In this document: one piece after another, positions 9,945 to 20,100 of the stretch | How the letters are laid out: the number at the start of each line of letters is the position of its first letter | How positions within the stretch are numbered: the stretch's first letter is position 1 | Origin: Achromobacter arsenitoxydans SY8 | GTDB taxonomy: Bacteria; Pseudomonadota; Gammaproteobacteria; Burkholderiales; Burkholderiaceae_B | Assembly (NCBI RefSeq): GCF_000236785.1 | Contig: NZ_AGUF01000085.1 | Span: forward strand, 1 to 64,000 | Length of the DNA stretch: 64,000 nt | Direction: 5' to 3' | The notes under the pieces: generated by a model | Told to the model about the DNA's origin: nothing | Database searches by the model: none | Seen by the model: the letters and a program-made list of their open reading frames with translations, nothing else | Program-made: the position numbers and the translations under genes

Positions 9945-9972
9945 GTTAACCCCGCGCCAGCGCGGGGTTAAC
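9945..9972. repeat. Perfect 12-bp hairpin between xseA and sodB
   Basis: GTTAACCCCGCG, loop CCAG, CGCGGGGTTAAC. No T run follows on either strand, so it is either a non-canonical xseA terminator or an operator. It ends 23 bp before a TACAAT element (9996-10001) that could be a sodB -10 box. Confidence 0.6.
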
Positions 9973-10041
9973 ACGGTATCCTCATTAGTTGCCGATACAA
10001 TTGACCGGCTTGATCGTGCACTCAACAGAAGGAACCATCAC

Positions 10042-10620
10042 ATGGCACACACTCTTCCCCCCCTGCCTTACGAACTCGACGCGCTGGCGCCGCACATCTC
10101 CAAGGAAACGCTGGAGTTCCACTACGGCAAGCATCACCAGACCTACGTCACGAATCTGAACAACCTGATCCCGGGCACCGAATTCGAAACGCTGTCGCTG
10201 GAAGACATCGTGAAGAAGTCCTCGGGTGGCATTTTCAACAACGCAGCCCAGATCTGGAACCACACGTTCTACTGGAACAGCCTGGCTCCCAAGGCCGGCG
10301 GCGCGCCCTCGGGCAAGCTGGCCGACGCCATCAACGCCAAGTGGGGCAGCTTCGACGCGTTCAAGGAAGCGTTCAACAAGTCGGCCGCCGGCAACTTCGG
10401 CTCGGGCTGGACCTGGCTGGTCAAGAAGACCGACGGCACGGTCGACATCGTCAACACCAGCAACGCCGCCACCCCGCTCACGACGGCCGACGTGCCGCTG
10501 CTCACCTGTGATGTCTGGGAACACGCGTACTACATCGACTACCGCAACGCCCGTCCCAAGTACCTGGAGAACTTCTGGGCGCTGGTGAACTGGGAGTTCG
10601 CCGCCAAGAACTTCGCCTGA
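10042..10620 (+). CDS. sodB: Superoxide dismutase (Fe type)
   Basis: Cytoplasmic enzyme that converts superoxide to hydrogen peroxide and oxygen. The 192-residue protein shows the four metal ligands H27, H74, D157 and H161 (DVWEHAYY signature). The [11 protein letters not shown] block with Q70 is typical of iron rather than manganese enzymes. The ATG at 10042 has AAGGA upstream and gives the usual [10 protein letters not shown] start; the frame open further upstream runs through the hairpin at 9945-9972 and is ignored. It is probably monocistronic, with two hairpins downstream. Confidence 0.97.
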   Translation: MAHTLPPLPYELDALAPHISKETLEFHYGKHHQTYVTNLNNLIPGTEFETLSLEDIVKKSSGGIFNNAAQIWNHTFYWNSLAPKAGGAPSGKLADAINAKWGSFDAFKEAFNKSAAGNFGSGWTWLVKKTDGTVDIVNTSNAATPLTTADVPLLTCDVWEHAYYIDYRNARPKYLENFWALVNWEFAAKNFA

Positions 10621-10633
10621 TAAGACAGCTGTG

Positions 10634-10699
10634 GGCAGGCCAACGGCCTGCCTGCTGCGGTCCGCGATAAAAGCCCTTCAGCAATGAAGGGCTTTTTTT
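10634..10699 (+). terminator. Tandem terminator after sodB
   Basis: A first hairpin (GGCAGGCC AAC GGCCTGCC, 10634-10652) is followed by a classical terminator AAAAGCCCTTCA GCAA TGAAGGGCTTTT plus further Ts (10669-10699). Confidence 0.92.
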
Positions 10700-10898
10700 G
10701 TTGCCGTAATAATTTTGTATAGAAAATTATGTCGACTGTATATTTCATTTTGTCGAAATGAAGCGCGAACAGGTTTATTTTCCGGGTAATCCCTAGGTTC
10801 CTGGCCCGCTATCGTTGCCTGCTGCATGTGGCCGAGCCTCGGGTCGCATGAGGGCGGCAAGCCTGTAACAAGCCGGGGCACTTACAGGGAAGAAAAGC

Positions 10899-12599
10899 AT
10901 GTTGCGGTTATTTTTGGGGTTGCGCATCGGTGCTCGCCTGACGGGCGCGTTCTTGCTGGTGGCGGTGATAGGTGCTGCGGTCGGGGCCTTTGGCATCTGG
11001 GGGCTGGCCCAGATCGACGAAATGAACGACCGGCTCTACTACACCGAGCTGCGCGGAATTTCCGATCTGAAAGAAGCCAATATCAATCTGATTTACGCGG
11101 GCCGTGCTCGCAGCGGCTACCTTGCTGCGTCCACGGAGCAAGAGCGTGAGGAGTTGCGTAAGGAGTTCGATACCGCCGTCACCAATATGGAGACGCTGCG
11201 CCAGACGGCCGCCGAGCATTTCTATTCCGAAAAAAACAAGCGTCTGTTGGCGCAATTCACGGAGAAGGAACAGAAGTGGAAGCGGGAGTCGGACGTATTT
11301 TTCGAGGTGGCCGGCTCCCAGCCGCTGACGCAAATCGAGCCGCGCCTGGCCGAAGTGGAAAAACGCGTCAATGTATCGTCGGATGAGCTGGACGCCCTGA
11401 TGACCGACCTGGCCATGGGCAAGGAGGAGATGGCCGCACAAACTGTGCAGGAAGGCACGGATCTTTACGTCTGGGTCCGCCTCATCATGATCGTCCTGGT
11501 GGTGGCGAGCGTAGTCATCAGCATGCTGCTGGGCTGGCTGGTCACGCGCGGCATCGTGCGCCCGCTGGGGCAGGCGGTCCACACGGCCCGTCAGGTGGCC
11601 GAGGGTGACCTGACGACGGACATCACAATTGCGACGCGCGATGAAACCGGCGACCTGATGCGTGCGCTCAAGGCCATGAACGAGAGTCTGGTCCGCATCG
11701 TCAGAGACGTGCGTGACGGCTGTGAAAGCATCGCATCGGCATCGTCAGAAATTGCCGAGGGCAACTCGGATCTGTCGCAGCGCACTGAGCAGCAGGCTGC
11801 CTCACTGGAAGAAACCGCCGCGTCGATGGAACAGTTGACCAGCACCGTGCAACAGAACGCCAGCAATGCAGGTGAAGCGGACAGGCTGGTCGGTCAGGCA
11901 TCCGGGGTGGCGATACGGGGCGGCGAGGTGGTCGATGCCGTGGTTCAGACCATGAACGCGATTTCGGAAAGCTCGCACAGGATTGCGGAAATTACAGGCG
12001 TAATCGACGGAATTGCATTTCAGACCAACATTCTTGCGCTGAACGCCGCCGTGGAAGCGGCGCGGGCGGGCGAGCAGGGGCGCGGGTTTGCTGTCGTTGC
12101 TGGGGAAGTGCGCGCGCTGGCGCAGCGTTCCGCCGTGGCCGCCAAGGAAATCAAGGCCTTGATCGACGAATCGGTCACACGCGTCGAGAGCGGAACGCGC
12201 CAGGCGGACGAGGCGGGCAGCACAATGCGCGACGTGGTGGCCAGTGTGCGTCAGGTGGCCACCCTGGTGCGCGAGATCGCGAGCGCGTCGGAAGAGCAGT
12301 CCTCTGGCATCGCTCAGGTGAATCAGGCCGTGTCGCAGATGGACAGCGTGACCCAGCAGAACGCGGCGCTGGTCGAAGAGGCGGCGGCCGCCGCCGCCAG
12401 CATGCAGGATCAGGCGGGCCGCCTGGCTCAGGAAGTGCGCCGCTTCAAGGTGGATGCGGACGCCGATCATGCGCAGGCGCGGCTGATGCCCGCGGGAGCC
12501 CCGCCGGCGCGCAAGCCCGTCGTGGCCAAGGCTCGCCCGGTCCAGCCGCAGCGCACGCTGGCGAGGGCGGCGCAGGACGACGACTGGTCGGCTTTCTGA
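10899..12599 (+). CDS. Methyl-accepting chemotaxis protein
   Basis: Membrane chemoreceptor of 566 residues. It has a transmembrane helix at about 17-37, a periplasmic four-helix-bundle sensor domain (about 38-187), a second helix (about 190-215), a HAMP domain ([19 protein letters not shown]) and a cytoplasmic signalling domain. The conserved hairpin tip [23 protein letters not shown] is present. The protein ends DDDWSAF, which fits the xWxxF tether bound by CheR/CheB. It stands alone, with AGGGAAG before the ATG, and no che or flagellar genes adjoin. The ligand cannot be read from the sequence. Confidence 0.94.
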   Translation: MLRLFLGLRIGARLTGAFLLVAVIGAAVGAFGIWGLAQIDEMNDRLYYTELRGISDLKEANINLIYAGRARSGYLAASTEQEREELRKEFDTAVTNMETLRQTAAEHFYSEKNKRLLAQFTEKEQKWKRESDVFFEVAGSQPLTQIEPRLAEVEKRVNVSSDELDALMTDLAMGKEEMAAQTVQEGTDLYVWVRLIMIVLVVASVVISMLLGWLVTRGIVRPLGQAVHTARQVAEGDLTTDITIATRDETGDLMRALKAMNESLVRIVRDVRDGCESIASASSEIAEGNSDLSQRTEQQAASLEETAASMEQLTSTVQQNASNAGEADRLVGQASGVAIRGGEVVDAVVQTMNAISESSHRIAEITGVIDGIAFQTNILALNAAVEAARAGEQGRGFAVVAGEVRALAQRSAVAAKEIKALIDESVTRVESGTRQADEAGSTMRDVVASVRQVATLVREIASASEEQSSGIAQVNQAVSQMDSVTQQNAALVEEAAAAAASMQDQAGRLAQEVRRFKVDADADHAQARLMPAGAPPARKPVVAKARPVQPQRTLARAAQDDDWSAF

Positions 12600-12680
12600 C
12601 CGACGCGGCCGCGGGCTTTAGGCTACGGGTCAGGACGGGATGGTAAGGTTAGCAACCTTCCAGCCGCCCTAGCTCTGTCC

Positions 12681-14075
12681 ATGAGTCTGCCCGACCCCGT
12701 CCGCCGAGTCATCGCCAGTACACGACGTCAGGCGCGCCGCAAGGTGCGCCAGATCAATCGCCTGTCTCGCAAGAGCGTGCAACTGGCGCTGCTGCTCGGC
12801 GGGGCCGCGCTGGTGGCCCTGATGTCGCTGGGCTTCGCCTATCTGGCCGACACGGCGCTGGCCTGGAACCGGCAGTGGGTGGCCTACAACGGCTGGCTGG
12901 CGCTGCTGGTGCTGCCTTTCAGTCTGGCCGCCTTGCGCTGGCTGACGCTGCGCTTTGCCCCCAACGCGGCTGGCAGCGGCATCCCCCAGGTGATCGGCGC
13001 GCTGTCCCTGCCGCCGGGCGCCAGCCAGAACAGCCTGGTGTCGCTGGCGCAGACGCTGTGGAAGATCCCCCTGGCTTTTTTCGGCATGCTGGCCGGCGCG
13101 TCCATCGGGCGCGAGGGGCCATCGGTGCAGGTCGGCGCCGCGCTGATGCTCGCCTGGGGCGACTTCTGGAAGCGGCGCGGCGTGCAGCTGCGGGGCTTCC
13201 ACGCCAACGAACTCATCGCTGCGGGGGCCGCAGGCGGCCTGGCCGCCGCGTTCAATGCGCCGCTGGCCGGCGTCATCTTCGCCATCGAAGAGCTCGGTCG
13301 CGGCACGGTGCTGCGCTGGCAGCGGCTGGTGCTGATCGGCGTGCTGGCCGCCGGTTTCCTGGTGGTGGCGGTGGAAGGCAACAATCCCTATTTCGGAGTG
13401 TTCGCCGGGGCGCCCCTTTCAGAAAACATGGTCATGTGGATCATCATCTGCGGGGCGCTGAACGGCGCGCTGGGCGGCATTTTCGCCCGCCTGCTGGGCA
13501 AGGGGCCGGTGGCCGCGGCCCCGCAGTCCTGGCGCGCCTGGATCCGCGCCCATCCCATCTGGACGGCTTTCGTCATGGGCCTTGCGCTGGCCGTGATCGG
13601 CCTGTGCACCGCAGGCAGCGTTTATGGCACCGGCTACGGCGTTGCCGCAGACCTGCTGAACGGCAAGGAGTCGGTGCCGGACGGCTTCGGACTGGCCAAG
13701 CTTGCCGCCACCGTCGCGTCGTACTGGGCCGGTATTCCTGGCGGCATTTTCACGCCCGCGCTAACTACCGGTGCGGGCATCGGACACCACATATGGGAAC
13801 TGGCGGGCGAGGGCGTGGACCAGCGCGTGCTGGTCCTGCTGTCAATGGCCGCCTTCCTGGCCGCCGCCACGCAGGCGCCGCTGACGGCCAGCGTCGTGGT
13901 GATGGAAATGACGGGCAGCCAGCCGATGCTGTTCTGGCTGCTGGTGGGGTCGCTGCTGGCCTCCGGCGTGTCGCGCCAGTTCTGCCCGCAGCCCTTCTAC
14001 CATCTGGCGGCGGGTCGTTTCCGCCGCCAGGCCATCGTGGACGCGGGGCGCGCGGCCAAGTCCGCCACGCACTGA
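12681..14075 (+). CDS. ClC-family chloride/proton antiporter
   Basis: Integral membrane anion transporter of 464 residues. The three selectivity-filter signatures are present: GSGIP (98-102), GREGP (143-147, with the gating glutamate at E145) and GGIFTP. The FNAPLAGVIFAIEE block supplies the inner 'proton glutamate' that distinguishes H+/Cl- antiporters such as ClcA from channels. QPFYHL holds the pore tyrosine. It is monocistronic between the chemoreceptor and the thiolase. It may contribute to acid resistance, as in E. coli, but that is inference. Confidence 0.93.
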   Translation: MSLPDPVRRVIASTRRQARRKVRQINRLSRKSVQLALLLGGAALVALMSLGFAYLADTALAWNRQWVAYNGWLALLVLPFSLAALRWLTLRFAPNAAGSGIPQVIGALSLPPGASQNSLVSLAQTLWKIPLAFFGMLAGASIGREGPSVQVGAALMLAWGDFWKRRGVQLRGFHANELIAAGAAGGLAAAFNAPLAGVIFAIEELGRGTVLRWQRLVLIGVLAAGFLVVAVEGNNPYFGVFAGAPLSENMVMWIIICGALNGALGGIFARLLGKGPVAAAPQSWRAWIRAHPIWTAFVMGLALAVIGLCTAGSVYGTGYGVAADLLNGKESVPDGFGLAKLAATVASYWAGIPGGIFTPALTTGAGIGHHIWELAGEGVDQRVLVLLSMAAFLAAATQAPLTASVVVMEMTGSQPMLFWLLVGSLLASGVSRQFCPQPFYHLAAGRFRRQAIVDAGRAAKSATH

Positions 14076-14244
14076 AATCGGGCATCGCGCTGCCCGATTC
14101 GGTGCGCGACGCCGTCCGCTATATGTGAACGGCCATTGGACACTGTCCGTGCTGCGGACATCGCCGCCACGCACCAACTTGGCGCGAAAGCCCTGCGTTA
14201 AGATCGGCTGATTCCGAGTTTCCTCACTTCACTCCGAGCTTCCC

Positions 14245-15450
14245 ATGACCGTGAATGCCTTTATTTGTGATGCGATCCGTACCCCCTTCGGCCGTTACGG
14301 CGGCGCGCTGGCTTCCGTGCGTCCCGACGACCTGGCTGCCGTAGCCATCAAGGCCCTGGTGGCGCGCAATCCCGGCGTGCGCTGGGAAGAGCTGGACGAC
14401 GCCATCATGGGCTGCGCGAACCAGGCCGGCGAAGACAACCGCAACGTGGCCCGCATGGCCACGCTGCTGGCGGGCCTGCCGATCGAAGTGCCCGGCGCCA
14501 CGGTCAACCGCCTGTGCGGGTCGGGCCTGGACGCCATCGGCACCGCCGCACGCGCCATCCGCGCCGGCGAGGCCGGTCTGATGCTGGCGGGCGGCGTTGA
14601 AAGCATGAGCCGCGCGCCTTTCGTCATGGGCAAGGCCGACAGCGCGTTCTCGCGCAACGCCGCCATCTTCGACACCACGATCGGCTGGCGTTTCGTCAAC
14701 AAGCTGATGAAGGCGCAATACGGCGTGGACTCGATGCCTGAAACGGCCGAAAACGTCGCCGACGATTTCAATATCAGCCGCGCCGACCAGGACCTGTTCG
14801 CGCTGGCCAGCCAGCAGAAGACGGCTCGCGCCCAGAAGGAAGGCTTCTTTGACGCCGAGATCGTGCCTGTGTCCATCGCCCAGAAGAAGGGCGATCCCAT
14901 CATCGTCTCCAAGGACGAGCATCCGCGTGAAACCTCGCTCGAATCGCTGGCCAAGCTCAAGGGCGTGGTCCGCGAAGGCGGCAGCGTCACCGCAGGCAAC
15001 GCGTCCGGCGTGAACGACGGCGCAGCCGCGTTGCTGCTGGCTGACGAAAAGGCCGCAGCCCGCCACGGCCTGACCCCGCGCGCGCGCGTGGTCGGCATGG
15101 CCACCGCCGGTGTCGCGCCGCGCATCATGGGCATCGGCCCGGCGCCCGCCACGCAGAAGGTCCTGGCCCAGACTGGCCTGACGCTGGACCAGATGGACGT
15201 GATCGAACTGAACGAGGCGTTCGCCGCCCAGGGCTTGGCCGTGCTGCGCCAGCTTGGCATTGCCGACAACGACCCGCGCGTGAATCCCAACGGCGGGGCC
15301 ATCGCCCTGGGCCACCCGCTGGGCGCCAGCGGCGCGCGCCTGGCCACCACCGCGATCAACCAGCTGCATCGCACGGGCGGCCGTTATGCGCTGTGCACGA
15401 TGTGCATCGGCGTCGGCCAGGGCATCGCGCTGATCATCGAGCGCGTCTAA
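14245..15450 (+). CDS. pcaF: 3-oxoadipyl-CoA thiolase-like acetyl-CoA acyltransferase
   Basis: Thiolase of 401 residues that cleaves 3-oxoadipyl-CoA to succinyl-CoA and acetyl-CoA, the last step of the beta-ketoadipate pathway, if the subfamily call is right. The N-terminus (ICDAIRTPFGRYGGALASVRPDDLAA) and the block GCANQAGEDNRNVARMATLLAGLP are the PcaF/PaaE hallmarks. Catalytic residues are C91 (LCGSG), H357 (GHPLGASGAR) and C387 (CIGVGQG). No other pca or paa gene is adjacent, so the pathway context is missing. PaaJ-type phenylacetate thiolase is the main alternative. Confidence 0.88.
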   Translation: MTVNAFICDAIRTPFGRYGGALASVRPDDLAAVAIKALVARNPGVRWEELDDAIMGCANQAGEDNRNVARMATLLAGLPIEVPGATVNRLCGSGLDAIGTAARAIRAGEAGLMLAGGVESMSRAPFVMGKADSAFSRNAAIFDTTIGWRFVNKLMKAQYGVDSMPETAENVADDFNISRADQDLFALASQQKTARAQKEGFFDAEIVPVSIAQKKGDPIIVSKDEHPRETSLESLAKLKGVVREGGSVTAGNASGVNDGAAALLLADEKAAARHGLTPRARVVGMATAGVAPRIMGIGPAPATQKVLAQTGLTLDQMDVIELNEAFAAQGLAVLRQLGIADNDPRVNPNGGAIALGHPLGASGARLATTAINQLHRTGGRYALCTMCIGVGQGIALIIERV

Positions 15451-15494
15451 GCCGTCATGTCCGCGTTCCTGGCCGCAAGGCCGGGGCGCAATTG

Positions 15495-15523
15495 AAAAGG
15501 GAGCCTCGCGGGCTCCCTTTTTT
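15495..15523. terminator. Bidirectional terminator pcaF / DUF192 gene
   Basis: AAAAGGGAGCC TCGCG GGCTCCCTTTT plus further Ts. It lies between two convergent genes and has A and T runs on both sides, so it can serve both. Confidence 0.92.
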
Positions 15524-15558
15524 CATGCGGCTGCTCAGGCGGCGGACCCGCCGCGCGT

Positions 15559-16101
15559 TCAGGGCAGCCCGTCGAGTTTCTTGCCGGCGGCGATGCCGTG
15601 CTGCTTGAACCAGCCCTGCGACATTTCCAGCGCGTAGCGCACCGGCTTCTTGGCGCAATGCGGGTCTTCGGTCTGCGGCGCCATGTCTTCGATGTTGACG
15701 ATCGTGCCGTCGTCGGCGATAAAGGCAATCGAGAGCGGCAGCAACGTGTTGCGCATCCAGAAGCACTGCACGTCCGGCTGTTCGAATACGAACAGCATGC
15801 CGTCGTTGCCGGGCAGCTCCCGGCGGAACATCAGCCCGTCGCGGCGGGTGGCGTCCGTATTGGCGACTTCTGCGCGGATAATATGGATGCCGGCCGACAA
15901 TTGCGTCGTGGGCAAGGCAGGCTGCGGGCCTTGGCGCTGGGCGCCGGCAGGCAGGGGCAGTGCGAAGGCCGCAGTGGCCAGCACTGCCGCGATTGCCGCC
16001 GATGCTCCCCGCCGGGTTGCGCGCCTTGCAGAGGCTGCTTGGGTAAACGTCGTTTTGAACAACGCATGAACGATCGGAAGCAATACGGCTTTCTTCAGCA
16101 T
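15559..16101 (-). CDS. DUF192 family exported protein
   Basis: Predicted periplasmic protein of up to 180 residues. A hydrophobic segment (about 34-54, ending LPLPAGAQ) looks like a signal peptide with a long basic N-region. The mature part is the DUF192 domain with its usual landmarks: EVANTDATRRDGLMFRRELPGNDGMLFVF, CFWMRNTLLPLSIAFI and NIEDMAPQTEDPH. The function of DUF192 is unknown. The start is uncertain: the ATG at 16101 lacks a good ribosome site, and the GTG ten codons later would shorten the N-region. It is downstream of, and on the same strand as, the cold-shock gene, separated from it by a terminator. Confidence 0.88.
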   Translation of the reverse strand: MLKKAVLLPIVHALFKTTFTQAASARRATRRGASAAIAAVLATAAFALPLPAGAQRQGPQPALPTTQLSAGIHIIRAEVANTDATRRDGLMFRRELPGNDGMLFVFEQPDVQCFWMRNTLLPLSIAFIADDGTIVNIEDMAPQTEDPHCAKKPVRYALEMSQGWFKQHGIAAGKKLDGLP

Positions 16102-16129
16102 GGCCAGGCGAGGTAATTAGAAAATAGCA

Positions 16130-16153
16130 AGGCGGGGCCCGAAAGCCCCGCCT
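16130..16153 (-). terminator. Terminator of the cold-shock gene
   Basis: AGGCGGGGC, loop CCGAAA, GCCCCGCCT. On the minus strand it is followed by a T-rich stretch (TTGCTATTTTC). It lies 43 bp past the csp stop codon. Confidence 0.8.
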
Positions 16154-16195
16154 GGATCAATGGCGCAACCTTACCGTTGCGCTTTAAAGGGTAAC

Positions 16196-16441
16196 TCAGG
16201 CAGCCGTTATATTAAGCGCCTGTTTGCCTTTAGGCCCCTGAATAATCTCGAAGGCCACTTTCTGGCCTTCTTTCAGGGTTTTAAAACCATTCATCTGGAT
16301 GGACGAGAAATGGGCGAACAGATCTTCACCGCCGTCGTCGGGCGTAATGAAGCCAAACCCCTTTGCATCGTTGAACCATTTGACGGTGCCCGTCGATTTG
16401 GGATTGTCCCCTTGGACGGCGGTTGCGGTCGTATCAGACAT
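16196..16441 (-). CDS. Cold-shock domain protein
   Basis: Single-stranded nucleic-acid-binding protein of 81 residues. The OB-fold cold-shock domain starts at about residue 16 ([19 protein letters not shown]1) and continues with DLFAHF (RNP2). A 15-residue polar N-terminal tail makes it longer than CspA (about 70 aa). It is divergent from clpS, the position held by cspD in E. coli. That supports, but does not prove, a CspD-like stationary-phase role. The start is the ATG giving MSDTTATAV; the frame remains open for 48 more codons without supporting signals. Confidence 0.93.
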   Translation of the reverse strand: MSDTTATAVQGDNPKSTGTVKWFNDAKGFGFITPDDGGEDLFAHFSSIQMNGFKTLKEGQKVAFEIIQGPKGKQALNITAA

Positions 16442-16624
16442 GCGGCCTGCCTCATTGAATCGTATGTTGACAGAAGGGCAATGCGGCCTAGACCCCTGTC
16501 CCCCCTCCGGCTTCCTGGCAGATTTTCGATGAATTGAAAACCCCAGAATGCGTGGATAATGCGCCGCTTTTCTTCGTTCAGTCAAGTATGGATACTACGT
16601 ATTTCTGCGTGTAATTTTCAGTAA

Positions 16625-16658
16625 GTTGAGTGGTTGCCGTCCCCAGTTTAAATAGAAT
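16625..16658 (+). promoter_or_regulatory. clpS: Possible clpS promoter
   Basis: TTGAGT, a 17-bp spacer and TAAATA lie just upstream of the clpS ATG at 16668. An overlapping TAGAAT (16653-16658) could serve instead. The match is moderate, and the very short leader would explain why no Shine-Dalgarno is visible. Confidence 0.35.
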
Positions 16659-16667
16659 ACCCGCCCT

Positions 16668-16982
16668 ATGAGTTCTACCTTGGATACCCAGCATGATTTG
16701 GTCGTCGAAAAGGCGCCGGCTCGCGCTGCGCCGCCTCCGATGTACCAGGTGTTGTTGCTGAATGACGACTACACGCCGATGGAGTTCGTCGTGAAAGTGC
16801 TGCAGAAATTCTTCAATAAGAATCAGGAAGAGGCGACGCGGATCATGTTGCAGGTCCATCACGAAGGGCGCGGCGTGTGCGGGGTTTACCCGCGCGATCT
16901 CGCCGCGACGCGTATTGCGCAGGTCGGGCAATACGCGCGGGCGCGCCAGCACCCGCTTCAATGCGTGATGGAACCGGTTTGA
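16668..16982 (+). CDS. clpS: ATP-dependent Clp protease adaptor ClpS
   Basis: N-recognin that binds N-end-rule substrates and delivers them to ClpAP. The 104-residue protein has a flexible N-terminal tail (1-25), which engages ClpA in known cases. The substrate pocket residues follow: [17 protein letters not shown] with N32, D33, D34, then H64/H65 ([17 protein letters not shown]). The partner clpA is 7.6 kb downstream rather than adjacent; a macroglobulin-pbpC pair lies between. Confidence 0.96.
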   Translation: MSSTLDTQHDLVVEKAPARAAPPPMYQVLLLNDDYTPMEFVVKVLQKFFNKNQEEATRIMLQVHHEGRGVCGVYPRDLAATRIAQVGQYARARQHPLQCVMEPV

Positions 16983-16995
16983 AATAAAAAAGAAA

Positions 16996-17021
16996 CAACG
17001 CCGCCAGCAATGGCGGCGTTG
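16996..17021 (+). terminator. Hairpin after clpS
   Basis: CAACGCCGCC, loop AGCAAT, GGCGGCGTTG. There is no T run on the plus strand, but the minus-strand side is T-rich. It may attenuate read-through from clpS into the macroglobulin gene. Confidence 0.5.
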
Positions 17022-17152
17022 TGCTGCCCACTGTCTGGTGGGTTTCAGGGTCGACAGGTCCTGGCCGCGCAACGGGAAGCGCGCGGCGCACGTCGGGTCG
17101 GCAGCTCCGCCGCTAAGGAGCGTTGCATTCTAGTAAGGCGGGGAGGTTGGCC

Positions 17153-20100
17153 GTGAGTGGAAAGATCAGCAAGACCTGGCTGGCGGTAGCAGGTGTCGCG
17201 GTGTTGGCCGGCGCCATCGGCGTGGGCTGGTGGATGGGCAAGGAGCGCCAACCGGTGAATCCGGCGCCCGCTCCGGTCGCGCAGGCAGCGGCGGGCGCCG
17301 CTCAGCAAGCAGGCACGCCGGCGTTGCCCGCCAGCGCCGTGGTCGGCAACGCCGATCCTTTCGCGGCCTTGAACTGCCAGCCGCGTCAATTTAACGACGC
17401 GCTATCTCTGGCCGTGACCTTCACCCAGCCGGTCGATGCCAAGGCCAATCTGGATTCCTTCCTGCAGGTCACGGACACGGGATCGACCGTCGGCAAGTCC
17501 GACCAGGACAGCGAATCGGCCGCCTCCGCGGGCCAGCAGCCGGCCTCGGTCCGGCCGGGCGATTCCGCGCCCAAGGGCAAGATCGTCAAGGGCAACTGGG
17601 TTGTCGGCGACAACCCGCGCGTCGTCTACTTTCCTTACGTGCAGCCGCAGCGCTCCTACTCGATCACGGTGCGCTCGGGCCTGCCCGGCGCAGGCGATAA
17701 GGTCGCGCTGGCCGAAGCCTCGCATTGCGACGTCAGCACGCAGGCCATGCCGCCTTCGTTCTATTTCGCCAGCCGCGGCGTGGTGCTGCCGGCCGGCCAG
17801 AATGGCGGCCTGCCCGTCGCCACGGTGAACGTGCCCGAGGTGGACGTGCAGTTCCTGCGCGTGTCCCCCGAGCGTGTGCCCGAACTGTTTGAAACCGTGC
17901 TGGGCGTCGGCCGCAGCGCCGCCCAGGCGGAAGACGATGACGGTGGCGACTATGACGAAAACGACTGGCGCTACGCCGGTAACCGCAGCCTGAAGGGCTC
18001 GGTCAGCAATTGGGATCTGGACCGGCTCAACACGCTCACGACCAGCGTCTACCAGGGCCGCTTCGTCACCGACGACAAGCCCAATCGCCGCCACGTCACG
18101 TTCCTGCCGGTCGAAGGCATCAAGGAATTGCAGGAGCCCGGCATCTACGTCGCGGTCATGAGCCAGCCCGGCCGTTTCCGATACGAATACCAGGTCACGT
18201 ATTTCTATGTCAGCGACATCGGGCTGCATGCGCGTCGCTACAGCGACCGCATCGAGGCCTATTCGGTGTCGTTGAAGTCGGGCCAGGCGATTTCTGGCGC
18301 GGTGTTCGAACTGGTGGACGGCGCGGGCAAGTCGCTGGCCAAGGCCGCCGCCGATGCGCAGGGCCACGTCCGCTTCGATGGCAGCTTTGCCAACGCGCGG
18401 GTCATTCGCGCGTCGCGTGACAAGGAAATGACGGTCCTGGCGTTGGGCGAACCCGCGCTCGACCTGTCCGAATTCGACACCGGCGGCCACGCATCGCGCG
18501 CCAATAATCTTTTCGTCTATGCCGGCCGCAATCTCTACCGCCCCGGCGAAACCTTCAACGTGTCGGTGCTGCCGCGCGACCTGGACGGCCGCGTCCTGAC
18601 GCCGTCGCCCCTGACCGCAACCCTGAAGCGTCCCGACGGCCGCACCGTCCAGACGGCGCTGTGGCAGCCCAGGAAAGATCTGCCCGGCTATGTCGAGCGC
18701 GCGATCGACCTGCCGCTGGACGCGCAGACCGGCACGTGGCTGCTGGAGCTGCGGGTCGATCCCGCCTCGAAAGCGGCGGACGCGTCCTGGAAATTCCAGG
18801 TCGAGGAATTCCTGCCCGAGCGCATGAAGATGACGCTGACGTCCGGGCAGCAGGTGCTGTCGCCCAACGAGGAACTGACGGTGGACGTGCAGGGCGACTA
18901 CCTGTACGGCGCGCCCGCGGCGGGCAATCGCCTGCTGGCGACGTTCCAGGTCAAGCGCGACCGATATGCGCTGGCCCAGCAATGGCCCGGCTTCATCTTC
19001 GGCGACGTGGCGGACGACACGCGCCGCAGCTTCGGCGAATTGCCCGAGGCGGCGCTGGACAGCAAGGGCTACGCCCAACTGGAAGTCAATCCGAACGCGG
19101 ACGGCGCGCATTCGCCGATGAAGGTCCGGGTGTCGGCCAGCCTGCTGGAATCCGGCGGCCGCCCGGTAGTGCGTTCGATCGAGCGCAGCGTCTGGCCCGC
19201 CAGCAAGCTGATCGGGGTGCGGCCGCAGTTCGACAGCGACGTGACCCGCGAAAGCGCGCCCGCCGCCTTTGAAGTGATCCGCGCGAACGCCGATGGCAAG
19301 ATCGAACCGCTGGCCCAGGCCCAGATGCGCCTGTTCCGCGAAGAACGTCAGTACTACTGGCGTTTCGACGATCAGCGCGGCTGGAACAGCGGCTATACCG
19401 AGACCGAGGAACTGGTGGATTCGCGCGAGATCGCGCTGAAAGACCGCACCCAGCTCACCGTGGCGGTCAAGTGGGGCCGCTATCGCCTGGAGATTTCCGA
19501 TCCGGAAACCGGCGAAACCATGCGCTACCGCTTCTATGCGGGCTGGAATGCTCAGGACGCCGATGCCATGGGCAATCGGCCGGACCGCGTGCAGATGAAG
19601 CTCGAGGGCGTGCCGGCCAAGCCGGGCGACAGCGTCAAGCTGACCCTCACGCCGCCGCATGACGGCCAGGCGCTGATCACGGTCGAAGGCGACCGCATGC
19701 TGTGGTCCAAGTGGGTCGCGGTGAAGGCGACCGGCACGGAAGTCGAGATTCCCGTCGACAAGGACTGGAAGCGCCACGACCTGTACGTCGCCGCGGCAGT
19801 GTTCCGCCCGGGCAGCGAGGGCGACCGCGTCACGCCGGCCCGCGCGCTGGGCCTGGCTTTCCTGCCGATCGCCAGCGCCGACCGCAAGCTGGACGTCAAG
19901 CTCACCGCCCCGCAGAAGGTGGTGCCCGAGACCAAAACGACCGTGCGCGTCAAGGTGGACGGCGCCCAGGGCAAGCAGGCCACCGTCACGCTGTCCGCGG
20001 TGGACGTCGGCATCCTGAACATCAACCAGTACGCCACGCCCGATCCGCTGGACTACTTCTTTGGCAAGCACCGTTACGCGCCCGAACTGCTGGACATGTA

